Part shown: positions 33,280 to 45,400 of the stretch, one piece after another
Numbering within the stretch: the first letter of the stretch is position 1
Layout: every line of letters begins with the position of its first letter
DNA from: Aldrovandia affinis
Taxonomy: Eukaryota; Chordata; Actinopteri; Notacanthiformes; Halosauridae
Length of the DNA: 64,000 bases
NCBI GenBank assembly: GCA_029706075.1
Contig: JAINUG010000047.1
Location: forward strand, 2,612,675 to 2,676,674
Direction: 5' to 3'
Notes under the pieces: generated by a model
Database searches by the model: none
What the model was told of the DNA's origin: nothing
The model's input: the letters and a program-made list of their open reading frames with translations, nothing else
Program-made: the position numbers and the translations under genes

Positions 33280-35591
33280 TATATCCATACCCACTGTGAA
33301 GTATTCTATATTAGATTTTTTTCAAGTTACCATTATGGTGTACCTTCTCTGTATCCACAAAATGATAGCAGGCAAATCAAAGAGCAGCTGTATTTCCTGG
33401 TGGACTGCCATCTATTCTGAGATTCTTGCTATGCTAGAGTTGTAAATCCAGTATAAACTTTCTTAATCTCATCCAGGGTATACTGTACGTGCCTCAAACC
33501 CTGGAAAATATGAAACGCATGTGGCTTCTCATATTTAAGAATCTGCAAGATCCTCTCTGGTATAACCTGTCTTGTCAGGGCCCTGAGGTCTGTTTTATAA
33601 AAAATCTCAATATGCTAGTTCAAAGAGGAGTTTAAAAAATGCTAGAAGGCTTTCATATGCTTTCAGTGGTGGAAGCATATTGAAAACGGATTTCATTTCA
33701 GACAAGGGATCTTTGATGAATTGTGAGAACTTCTAACAAACCACACACCATGTCAAAATTTGGGGAAAAAGCAGGGCAGGTGATGCTGCTGGAAAATTTG
33801 TGAGGAAATGTGAAAATAAGTACAGCACTGCATGTAATAAAGTTCCTCCATGAAGATTGCAATTAAGCCAATTTTTCTACCTAAATTAAATGTTATATGA
33901 ACGTTTGAAACAATCGACAAACATTCATTTAATACAGCCTTAATTATTACAAACTGATCTCTAGAGCATAGTGCATTTCAAAGGATTCTTGCTTTGTATA
34001 ATATATGTGCATACTAATTTAACGGTACTAATTTTCTTTTTCCATTTTCTTTTTTTCCCCAGAGAGAATAATAAAATAAGCATGCACATATGTCTCATCA
34101 GCTTATATCTGTGATGGTCTTAATCAGAGGTTTTTCAAATATGTATGGCCAAAATACATAGTACATGCATTTAAGAATGTGATATGGAACTCTACAAGTG
34201 GCACACAGGGAAACAAGTGAAGGTTGACATTCATTTTCTTTATATGAAAACTGAACAATAGCACAATAGCAAAGATAAGGAAAGGTAGAGTGCTGAGAAG
34301 CTCTCTAACACCAATTGATGTCAGTCACTCCATGGTTGCTGAAATTAACTAAAATGCTGTATATTGTGGTAAGTGTTGACATTCTTTGCTCAAAGGTTAA
34401 AGTGCAGTGTGGTTGAATCAACACAGATCAATAGGCAGTCTGTGCAATGATTTAATATCACCATACAACCCTGCATTTTTATGCACTACTTTTTATTCAT
34501 CAGCTGGAGAGATCACCAAAATTGATATTTTTAAGCTTTTATAAATTATAACTAAAGGAAAAATACTACTTGCATTTGTTGTGCTTTATAGGGACTGATA
34601 ACAGCAGTCATTAACACACGTAGCTGGAGTGGAGACATGGCGGAAACATCTCCTCTGACAGGCACTGGTGCTTTAGTCACACCACTGCCACCAGCGTGTC
34701 AGCATGTTAAATCAACACTCGGTGGGGAATCTAACACCCACAGAAAGTCGCAGAGTTGAAGTGGGAGCAGGTTTCCGAAAAGGCTGTACATCAAACAACA
34801 AGAACATTTAGCAAAACAGCCCGCTGTTCAGAACGCAGAACGCTGTTCACAAGCGTTGGAGAGGTCAAAGGCAAACTCTGCAAGCTCTCATCACAAGTTT
34901 AAGATGTTGGTTAACCCTAATGATAATGAACAGAGGATATTTATCTGTTTTGCAGAAAGGGGAAACCCATGAGGGGGAAATGCCCCAGTAGCACCTAATT
35001 TGGGGGAATCCAGCTATGAAAACACTAAGACGATCTTTCAGTGCGATCAGAATGAGCTTGGGGATGTTGAATAAGCTCGACCTCTCCTCAGTGAATCATT
35101 TCCTCTTATTCTGACAGTGAAGTGACAATATTAGCTCATGGCTTCTTTTGTCTTTTTTTGTGATAATCTTGCAGTCTTGGAAATCTTATCTACTGTTTGC
35201 AAAAGTACATTAGAAATATCTTTAAAAAGGGCATGGTAGCTTGATAGGTACTTATGATACATTGATCTCACTTGTATGTCACATAAACTGTAAACCACAA
35301 GAAAGATCAATAAGTCATTTTCCTTATGTAATATAAGGTTGCTTCTTCTTGCTACCTTTTTAATAATTGAACAATGCCCATGACAATGTGCTCATCTTTT
35401 TGGTATTATGCAGGTTATTACACTAATATGTAATATGTTTTTAAAAAATTGGAAGTAGGCCAAAATAATTTTATTTACCTAACCTCATTATACTGAATTG
35501 TTTGTCAGCTGCTCTGAATAGGATGTGTATGTTGCCACATGCAGTCGGCTTGTTACCACAGTGTCTTGTTTATATTCTACTACGAGGCGTA

Positions 35592-35629
<38 letters not shown>

Positions 35630-36380
35630 TGCACGGTTGATAGGTTTGTTCTCTAAACAGCCGTACATCTCTTTGGATTAATTGGGACCCTGCTCATAAA
35701 CCACAACAGTTTTGTCTGAATGAAGTGCATGGATGCATGTGTGGGGTGTGTGTGTGCACGTGGGCATGTGTCTTGTAGTACTTGTATGGTACATTTTGAT
35801 CCACAAGAGTGTTTCTACAGAAATGTGACAATGTAAGCTCAAGCTCCATATGAAATGCCAAAGAGTGTAGGTACAGAGAATCATTGCAGGTACACCTGTA
35901 CTAGTAGCCAGTACAGCGCATTTATAATTGGACTGAGGAGCTAGAAACCGAGGCCCTTGGAAGGGGATGTGGTGCATCTTCATTTCAGCCCATTACCCCC
36001 CCCCCCACACCAATTTTCATATGGAACTCAGTGTGTTTGAGTGACACCTTCATTTGGGTTCTTCCAGAAACGCAAGTCTGCCTAATGAGCCCTGCACCGC
36101 TTCCCGATTGTATCATGCCCCATGCTCACGACCACGATGACATCCGTCGCTCCATCGAGATCTGTCACTATGATCTGTGGTGGTAATTTCTGCTAATACT
36201 GGCAGAGAGCTCTGTTTGGAAGTGTTTTGACAAAATTCTGGCAAAAAAGCTACCATGCCATTAACATTTTTTTTTCTCCTGCATATCAGACCATAAAAGC
36301 AAATATAACAAGCATATGAAATTGATATGGAGGGACGTTTTTGCCCCCATTTACTTTGCTTATGAAATTTGATTATACAT
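33280..36380. other. intergenic; GT microsatellite and a C-run
   Basis: A (GT)n run lies at about 35596-35622 and a homopolymer of about 12 C at 35996-36007. The remainder shows no gene or transposon boundary that I can support. Confidence 0.4.
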
Positions 36381-36384
36381 TGTA

Positions 36385-37735
36385 AGTAAGTAAGTAAGTA
36401 AGTAAAATTGTATTTATATAGCACCTTTCATACAAGAAATGCAGCTCAAAGTGCTTTACAACAGGGAATTACATAAAACATAGAATGAGTAGATAAAACA
36501 ATTATACGGCAGCTCCCCTGTTAACCAGGTCAGACAAATCAACAAAATGAAATCCGTACACTGACACAGCATGAATCCTTTAAAAAGGCAGACTGCTTAA
36601 ACTTTCAATCTTATACTTGCTTAGTCCTTCACACGCCTACTCACTCCGTCACATCACATCACATCACTTGCTCAAACCCTCAAACAAACTTGCATCAATC
36701 CTTCTGGACAGCTTATAGAGAGGAATTTACGGTGGCTCCCCTGGACGATAGGCTGCGGCCACACTCACTAAAATAAAACAATAAAATAGCAGCAAGTGCA
36801 GCAGCAAGCAGGTACAAATGAGCTAAAGTGAAGAAATATATAAAAATAGCAGCAAGTGCAGCAGCAAGCAGGTACAAATGAGAAAAGCATAAAATGATAA
36901 AATGATAAAACATGATAAAACATAAAATGATAAAACAGTAAGTGAACAATAAAAATAAGACATTCCAAATTCAGGCATAGTGAGTCTTAGTACCTAGGTT
37001 ACAGAGACATCCTCAGTTAAAGGCTAAAGTGAAGAAATTTGTTTTTAGCTTTCTTTTAAAAATGTTTAGCGAGCTGGCTTCCCTGATATCTATAGGTATT
37101 GCATTCCATAGCTTTGGAGCATAGTTTACAAAAGCTGCACTCCCGATCTGCTTCTGACTGTTACTGGGTGCCTCTAATAAACCAGCAATAGATGATCGTA
37201 GCGTTCTTGAAGGCACATAGTTGACAAGGGAGTTAGCTATATATTCTGGTCCTCGCCCATTGAGGGCTTTATATATAAGGAGAATGACCTTAAAGTAAAT
37301 TCTAAATGTTACTGGCAGCCAGTGCAGAGCAGCCAGGACTGGAGTAATGTGTTCTCTCCTCTTGGTTCTGGTTAATAGTCGAGCTGCAGAGTTTTGGATG
37401 AGCTGAAGCCTCACAGTAGTTATTCTAGGAAGACCAGTGAAAAGTGCATTACAGTAGTCAAGCCGGCTTGAAACAAAGGCATGAATCAGCCTTTCAGCAT
37501 CCCTTTGATTCACAAATGGTCGTACTTTTGCTATATTTCTGAGGTAGAAGAATGATGTTTTCGTCACCTTGCTAATGTGGGACTTAAAGCCCAAATCTGA
37601 ATCTAGAATGACACCTAAACTTGTAACCTCAGGTTTAATCCAGGATGTCAGTTTCCCCAGGTTTTTAAACAGCATTTCCCTTTTTGCTTTAGGGCCGATC
37701 AGTAGGATTTCGATTTTGTTTTCGTTTAGCTTTTG
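36385..37735 (-). mobile_element. L2-like LINE, 5' truncated
   Basis: The 3' end is at the left: a (TAAG)n tail (about 36385-36405) after 'attgtatttatatagcacct', the classic L2 end in reverse. The minus-strand frame 37013-37675 is open for 220 codons and covers the C-terminal part of the RT protein: IKPEVTSLGVILDSDL, SRLDYCNALFTGLP, LQLIQNSAARLLT, ITPVLAALHWLPV and APKLWNAIPIDIR. In-frame sequence continues to about 37733 (LNENKIEILLIG). The 3' UTR contains a 60-bp tandem duplication (about 36781-36900). The endonuclease and the N-terminal RT are missing. Confidence 0.88.
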
Positions 37736-37739
37736 TGGA

Positions 37740-38886
37740 GGACGTCGGTCTCGGCCACGTGGGAATGGCAGGGTTGCCTGTGTTGTTGCATGTGGTAGAG
37801 GCCTTTGGAGTAGTGAGACTTTCTGGGGGCAGGTTTGGCACTCTCACAGGGTGTGAGAGTGAACTGTCGCCCGGAAGGGAGCTCCAAAAGGCCATAATTG
37901 GTTTAATTATTATTTAATTATTTAATTGGTGTCAATCAGTCAATTGATATGGAAGTCAATTGGCTGATTGGGTGTCTGTGTGAGAATGTGAGTTGAGTGA
38001 TTGTGATTGGGTGATTGCCTCACGAGTCCCACCTGAGCCAGGCAGAAACTAAGCCTATTTAAGAGCAGGTGTGGTGTGGCGAGTGGGGAGTTAGTCAGTC
38101 TTGTCTTGATGAGTGTGTGAGTGCGCGTATGATGTTGGATGTTGGATGTTGGACGTTGGACGTTGGACGTTGGACGTTGGACGTTGGACGTTGGACGTTG
38201 GACGTTGGACGTTGGACGTTGGACGTTGGACGTTGGACGTTGGGCGTTGGGCGTTGGGCGTTGGACGTTTGTCGAAAGTGACTGAGTAGAGTGCTTCCTG
38301 TGTGTGTGGGGAAGAGGGAGAGGGGGTGCACTAAGAGTGTCCGCCTCTCTCCCTCGGTGTGATTGTGGACAGCGAGAGGGTGCCCTGGACGGAGGGTCCG
38401 CCTCTCGCCCTCAGTTTTATTGAAAGAGAGCTCGCACTCGACAGTGGAGAGTGTTTCTGGGCAACAGCCCAAGAACTCACTGAAAGAGTGGAGTGTCTTG
38501 GGGCTGGTAGCCAGAACTCTCACTGTGGGGAGTGGCGAGTGTCTCAGTATGAATGGGTGGGAAGCACTTGAAAGGTCACTGGATATGTGTGTGCCTGGGG
38601 AGGTTCCAAGGGAACTCCGGAGGAAGAGGCGCGGTGTCCCGTAAGTTATAATTATTTTAGCTTGTTATTTTAGTTCGTTGTTTTTACCCGAAAGCTTTGC
38701 GGCGAGTAGGGTGAAGATTTTGTCTGTTTGTGTTGGTCTTTGTTATATGTTAACCTGCTACTCCCACTGTCTCTGTCCCATGTCTGGGGGGAGAGACAGA
38801 AAAATAAATAAATAAAATCAGGTCCGTAGACCTGTGTCTCCTGGCTGCTCTGTTCCCGTTCAGGGTTTGTCGCGTGGCGTGTGACA
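37740..38886 (+). repeat. LTR related to Gypsy lineage A, with internal 7-bp array
   Basis: The last about 240 bp parallel the LTR at 1331-1804: 'tgtctgggg', 'ggtccgtagacc', 'ctggctgctctgttcccgtt', 'cagggtttgtcgcgtggcgt' and the TGTGACA end at 38886. A TATA-like 'ctatttaagagc' lies at 38056-38067. No primer site or internal region follows. The left edge is uncertain and set by the end of the L2 LINE. Confidence 0.6.
38131..38269 (+). repeat. GTTGGAC heptamer array, about 20 copies
   Basis: A 7-bp unit is repeated for about 139 bp with a graded pattern: GTTGGAT at the left end, GTTGGAC in the middle, three GTTGGGC at the right and a final GTTGGAC. Because 7 is not a multiple of 3, all frames remain open through it, which produces spurious open frames on both strands. 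Confidence 0.95.
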
Positions 38887-39163
38887 TACATATATTGCTA
38901 TACATTGCTAATCAAACGCTAATGTTAGATAAGCACATGTGGATATTCATATAGTTATACTCTGTGCTGTCCTCTTTTTATGCTTAATAAGTCATGTCTA
39001 CAGGGAATAACTGAATAAACTGAACACACTCAAAAACACTGCAGCTCACTGCAGTGTAAAATGTTGAGCTATCAGTCTTTCACTTCAGAATAAACAATAT
39101 AAGAACTGAACAGTTATCATCCAATAGATAATAATTTGTATTATAAAGATATTTATAACATAT

Positions 39164-39752
39164 TGTGGCAGCCCAAGGGGCTGCACAACAAAATGGCTGC
39201 CTGGCCTACAACACATGGGAGCCAGGAAACACTACATTTCCCAGCAGGCCACAGTCACACCTGAGCAAATTAAAGGCAATGGGACTAACGAACAGCTGAA
39301 AGCCATTTTGAGGCCTATTTAAAGGGCTGAATCTCATCACACTTGAAGAGGAGTAGGAACGTGTTTGGGAAGGAGTTACTGTGTTTGTTTGGAGAGTGAA
39401 ACTGTGAAGTCGATTGACCAGCCAGTATTTGGAGAGAGAGAGAGTGATTGTTGGAGTGTTTTGTGTATGAAAATTGGATTGTTTGAGGACCCCCCTTTGG
39501 ATTTTGACGACGGACTGGATTGCGGAACTGACTTGGATTTGGAATTGGAACGGACATTGACAACGAGCTAGGATTGCGGACTTTGTGTGTTTGTATTCCC
39601 CTGAAGACCCCACCCCTTTGTTTTGTGTTGTCAAGAGTTTATTTATAAAAATTATCATTTTGTTTTTGAATACTGCCTCCTCCTTGTTCTTGAACTTGCC
39701 TACGCCCTCTGCAAGGTCCATGTGTGTCGCCCCAACCCCTGGGGACACCACA
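39164..39752 (+). repeat. solo LTR, family B (copy 2), with 4-bp target duplication
   Basis: It starts TGTGGCAGCC and ends CACCACA, flanked by ATAT on both sides (39160-39163 and 39753-39756). It contains a TATA-like 'ctatttaaaggg' at 39316-39327. There is no internal region, so it is the product of LTR-LTR recombination. It shares the TGTGGCAGCC start with the Gmr1-like LTR at 22556. Confidence 0.85.
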
Positions 39753-40096
39753 ATATTTTTAATTATGTGGTGTATGTTTACATTGAGAGTGTAAAAAAAC
39801 ACTACAGGACTACATGGGAATAGTGGCAATGCAATCAGGATCACATACAAAATATATATTTTGCTTTAAATAGAATAAATTAATGTTTTTTTAAAATTTA
39901 GGGACATATTTACTTGCCAGATGTCATTTTCAGTCTTATCTCTTCATTTGAATGTCCTGATCGGAGCAATCATGCAGACCATAAGCTATTCTGTCTTCAT
40001 CTTAAAAGCCATTTTAATGCCTGTTCACTAATGGGGTCTTTAAGTTACTTGTATTTATTGCTGCTCTCACTGGCCTACTTAGCTATATATGTACAC

Positions 40097-40560
40097 ATCA
40101 AATCAAATCAAATTTCTTTGTATAGCGCTTTTCACAATAGAATTGTCACAAAACGCTTAACAGAGGGGGAACCCAGGCCTAGACCCCCCCAAAAGCAAGC
40201 CTAAAGGCAACAGTGGCAAGGAAATACTCCCTTGGTAGGGAGAAACCTTGGGAGGAACCAGACTAAAAGGGGGGGAGCCCATCCTCTTCTGCCCGGCACA
40301 GGGTATGTCCAAAAAAGACCATGTCATGGTCAGTCCAAGGTGGCTCAGGGCTGAAAGACTTTGCCCCTCCTGAGTTAGGTTGTCAGCGGGGGGGGGGCTA
40401 AACCACGCGGAGAGGGTCCAGATCCAGGAAATGGGGTTGGCGTGGGGGTGAGGGTTGATGGGGGCAGCTCACACTTCTTGCAGGATCTAGGGCCGAGGCA
40501 GAGAAGAGAACATGCAGTCAGAAAAAAAAGCAGTGCTATAGCCAGTAGCATTATGTAAGA
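40097..40560 (-). repeat. retroposon 3' region with (TTGAT)n tail, copy 2, inverted
   Basis: Reverse-complement partner of 29170-29637. The tail is 'aatcaaatcaaatttctttg' at its left end. A 10-base G-run interrupts it near 40389-40398. Confidence 0.8.
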
Positions 40561-40564
40561 TGGA

Positions 40565-41425
40565 CATCCATGGACCTCATAGATGATCAACAGCCAGAAA
40601 ACAGTGAAACTTGCAAAATCATCTTGTGTATAACTTTAAAAAAGTTTTAAAATAGTATAGTAGTTCATGTGTGTCAAAACTAACCATGGAATGACCCCCC
40701 CTACACACACAGCCTAGCCATAATTGTCTCTGCTAGCCATTTGTGCCACCAAATTTCTCTAGCTCCTGCAAACACAAGCCACGCCCACACAATTTAGAGT
40801 CCCGTTATAACCCTCTTCTTTCGACAGGATTGGTTTTCATTTCTGTTCAATTATGATACCTGAAGTGATTTATCAGTTCAAAGAGGAAGAGGGAGGGGGC
40901 CAAGGCAAGACAAAATATCTGAGCGTAATTCTTTTGTTAAACCTCTCCAAAAGCTTTCTAGCAATAAACACAAAGAGACAGGCTGTCTGGGAACATCCTG
41001 TCAGACGTCTGAGCAGCCTGCTGATTCAGAACAAGCTGTTTGTTTACATGGGAGGACAAACTGCTTCCACTGCTCGCTGTCATCAAAAATTGATCTGTTT
41101 TTAGTATTTCTGGAGCAACATGTTCTCTTTCTTATCCATCTTTTATTGTTGTCCATTGTTTATAACAAGACCATAACATACGAAAGGCATTGCTTTTGTG
41201 GCCAAACGCACAAAAATGCAAACAAGATAGTGTATTGGTGGAGTTTCCTGGACGTTCACATAGGATTACACTATAAATATGGCAGTCCATACAAGGTTGA
41301 AGCACAGAAGCACCTGTGGAAATAGCAACTAGGAATCAAATATGTGCAGACTAAAATTCTATTCTTGTAAAAATGGTAAAAACTGACTTAAAAAAAACTA
41401 CAAAGGGAGTTAAGGCCTCAAAGAG
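40565..41425. other. intergenic, no feature seen
   Basis: No supported gene or element. An 83-codon open frame at 40853-41104 has no recognised motif. Confidence 0.35.
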
Positions 41426-41429
41426 GTGA

Positions 41430-42430
41430 TCAAGGAACACATTTGTTCTATCCTACCGGATATGCCGGACCCCCTGCATTTCACATATCGCACCAACAGA
41501 TCCACAGACAACGCAATCGCCATCTTGATGCATAAGGCACTGTCCCATCTGGAGGTGAAGGAGGGAAACTATGTGAGAATGCTTTTTATCGATTACAGCT
41601 CAGCTTTCAATACTATAGTGCCCACCATTCTCATCCCTAAGATGGCAGGCTTAGGTGTGAATGCCACCCTCTGTAGCTGGGTCCTGGACTTCCTGATAAG
41701 AAGACCCTAAGTGGTAAAGGTGGGCAACAACATCTCATCCTACCTGACCCTCAACACAGGTGCCCCCAAGGATGTGTGCTTAGCCCTCTCATATACTCCA
41801 TCTACACCAGCGACTGGTGGTGGGCCTGATTTCCAACAATGATACCGTGACGTACATGGACGAGGTAATGACACTCAGAACGTGGTGCCATGGGGATAAC
41901 CTTGAGCTCAATGCTGTAAAAACCAAGGTGTTGAGTCTGGATTTCAGGAAAAGGGGTGAGCACGTGCCCCTAACTATCAACGAGGTCGCTGTGGAGCGGT
42001 AGTTTCAGGTTCCTCTGAGTTTATATCTCGGAGGACTTGAAGTGGTCCTGGCACATGGATACACTGGTGAAGGAATCCCAGCAGCGCCTATTTAATCTCA
42101 GTAGGCTGAGGAAGTTTGTCATGCCCTCACCTATTCTCAGGATTTTTTACAGGTGTACCATTGAAAGTGTCATGACCGGCTGCATGGTATGGAAACTGCA
42201 CCGAATGGGATCAGCAGAGGCTCCAGAGGGTGGTGCGGTCAGCCCAGAGGATCACAGGTGGTGTACTGCCTAACCTGAGGGACATATACACAACGAGGTG
42301 CATGGCAAAGGTCAAAAAGATCATTGCTGACCCCAGCCACCCAAGCTATGGCCTCTTCATTAAGAAGCAGTCCAAGAGGAAGCCCGCCTCAGGGGACAGC
42401 TTTTATACAGTTTTTATTATTTTGTTTACT
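41430..42430 (+). mobile_element. Rex1/CR1-like LINE fragment
   Basis: The frame 41426-41710 encodes RT motifs (HFTYRTNRSTDNAIA, VRMLFIDYSSAFNTIVP, LGVNATLCSWVLDFL). After a frame change the sequence continues with a degenerate ADD region, DNLELNAVKTKVLSLDFRK (41895-41955), RLFNLSRLRKF and CTIESVMTGC (42085-42185), then the C-terminal IADPSHPSYGLF (42325-42365). It is truncated at both ends, with several frameshifts and stops, and is related to the minus-strand LINE at 30792-32115. Confidence 0.85.
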
Positions 42431-42439
42431 TATAATTAG

Positions 42440-45400
42440 CTTGCTGTTACTGGGTAGTTATTTTGCAAGGCAGGCCTATCGTTTGGTAGCCCAGTTAGAT
42501 CACATACTGTTCTCTCAATATTGATCAACTCTGAGATCAGTCATTTTTGGAAAACTATTTTAAAACGATTGATAAAGCACTATTTAAACAGCGTAAGAAC
42601 TGACAGATAATAGACCACTTTCCCTTTGGATTCTGTTTGACTTTAATTTAGTCATTCAAAATGAAGGCCTAGAGGCCTTAAATGAACAAGCAGCTCATGG
42701 CACATCAATCTTGAGAAGCCCCCAGATTTAAAAAGAAAGAAAAAACATAATAATAGCAAGGGATAGACAGACCCTTTTAGATACTGTAGTTCCATTCTAG
42801 ACAGATACTCTTCCAGTCTGCCTATTAACTGTTTCTACCAGGTTCAGGGTGGCCAGTTGGGGCTGCTGCTGCTCTCATCTTTTGTTTATCCTGGACCTTG
42901 TGGCGAGTCAATTAAAGGAGAGGACGGTTTGCCTGGTCAAGTAGGGCTGGGAAAATGTTAACATCTTGGCTCTCGGGCATGAGTTCACAGTAAACAGCTT
43001 ATTAAGATTCACAGATCGGTTGTGGTGTGTGACAGGCAGCAAGGGGTCAGGATTTACTTACATCCGATTTAATTACACAAATCGATGCAGTTCCAACCAG
43101 CCTCTGTTTACACCAGAGGAAAAAATACCTACTTTTTCCAGTTGGAAATGGGTGGAGGGGAAAAAGATATTCATGCATACAATGTTTGTTTTTTCTCTCT
43201 CTTTTTTTACTACTTTTTGGTGTCTGTGGCTGTTTTTGTGCTGTGGGTAAAATGGAAATAAAACTGTCTGACTTCAGCTTGGATTGCTAAAATGATGAAT
43301 ATCAGGTGAAGGGGCCAACTTGAATCACAAAAAGGGATATGTGTCTACTACCATTAAACATCTGAATAATAAAAGAAACATCTCATGGTTCGCTCATGAA
43401 AAGTACAGTGCAACAGGAGTACTACACAAAGATTTTATACATTGCTTCATTTAATAAATTTATATTTCCATCTTGCAAGCAATGCTCCCTGACTAAAGCT
43501 GTTGTTGAGCATTTCAAACCTGGTGTTGGTTTGTGGTAACCTCAGCTTAATTACATAACCATTTCCCATATGTGGGACTAGGTGTGGTCGCATCAACTCT
43601 GCTGCATGTCTTTTATTATGTGGACACAATGCAACAATGTGTTGTTGTACACTAGTTCCTGAAATAGTTACAATATTGTTATACTGGCATGAGGTCAATG
43701 TAATATAAAGGGCTACCCACTCCTGGACAATCTGTCTGGTGTCTGGCACTTCTAGTGGGATAGTGTGCCATTTTCCCTGATGTTTTCCAAAGAGTGTCCA
43801 CTGTCAATACTGTAAGTGTCCTTTCTCCATCCAGACATATTGTGCAGCTGCTAATATAATCCTCAGAGGCATAAATAGTGATCTCACTGACAGATGGCTT
43901 ACCTTCACTCGAATAAAATGATTATCTAAAAGATAGGCGTGAGAAACAGGTTGACAGATGATCCTGTCCCTCTTGATGTATAGAAGTGCTCTATATTAAA
44001 CCTCTCCTCTCGACAGGCACGGAAAGCAATATGACTATGTGGTTTACCTCATTTGTAATCTTCTCTAGGGAGATTTCATTGCATGTGCTACTACTGTTGA
44101 GCATTTATCCAATGCTTTTGGTTCATGATTGTTGAGTCTGTTGGCAGCCCTAGTTATTAAAAATGGGTTAAATTATTTATACAAGATGTAGGCACTAACA
44201 TAAAAACCTGCATCTTAGAACAGGATTTGTGTTTGATTTGTATTCAAGGCCAGTCACTTTGGCACAAGGTAACCTACTGGATATAATCTCTCTCAGGTCA
44301 AAGTTCCCCTAATCCTCTCTCTCTAAAATACTTGCTGATGGTACATTTTTTATAGTATAAATCCAAATGTCACAAAACAGATCTCATGATAGTCAAAAAT
44401 TTTAAACGGACTGCCTAACCATTTCTAGGTTTCAATTAATTCAAATGACTAAACAGCATAACATTTTCAGCATTCATTAATTTATTCCAATGTTTCCAGT
44501 GACAGCCAGATGAAATTTGATTACATTTTAAGACTTTGGGTTCAAAGGCACATCCAATGATGCGTTCATTTTAGATGGACCCACCTCTGCAATTTCCTGC
44601 TCTTTGAGATTTAGATTTGTAATATTACAGTTTGCCCCTGGCTGACTTTTTTCAGAGATGGAAATTAGATCCATTGGATCACACTTGCACAGTGTGTCTG
44701 TAGTATTCCCATGGCGACTCATGTGGCTTACATGTCAAATATATAACATCATGCAAGGCACGTAAATGTTTAATTTCTGGTCTTTATATTTCAACAAATA
44801 ATAAACACCAGTCCAATTTAATGGGCTTGGTGTCCAGCATGTGTACAACACCTGAAGACTAGATGAAAAGGCAGTATATTGGCACAATATACTGTGATAA
44901 TATAGTTTTAACAAACACGATTAATTTAATAAATGAAGTGTTCATCCAGATTTAGCTGCACATCACAGGTTTATCCGCACCTTGAGAGCGCATTGTATTG
45001 CTGCTGTGGCAAGCATACCACGTGAACGGAAAACACAGTCAATCAGAGCTCCTGATTATACAAGCCAATCCGAGACATTTACAGTGCCTGTCACTGTCAT
45101 AAAGAATACATTAAGAAAAGTATTGTATCCATCACCTTTGTTCCCACTGGAACAACAGCCAGCAAAACGTAATATTCCGGACGCTTGTTAGCTGCCTAGG
45201 CAGTTAGGAATAAACCAGCACTTTTGTCAAAATCATTGAGACGCTTGCATCTTTTAACTCTTTAGGACCATCAATCAGGCTTTGATTTAATGCTCCATGG
45301 AAGAGAACGATCCTGAACACATGGCAATAAAGAAAAAGGAAAAAAACAGCCATGATAATAGGAACGCAGCTGCCACAGCGGATGGCAATTATTGTCTCCC

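Noticed and set aside
34600-34950. Less AT-rich patch considered as a host exon or conserved non-coding element
   Set aside because: No open frame with splice sites and no known motif; conservation cannot be judged from one sequence.
38095-38523. 142-codon minus-strand frame and matching plus-strand frames with repeated peptides
   Set aside because: They are produced by the 7-bp array, which keeps all frames open.
39206-39850. 214-codon minus-strand open frame
   Set aside because: It runs antisense through the solo LTR and across its boundary, with no recognisable domain.
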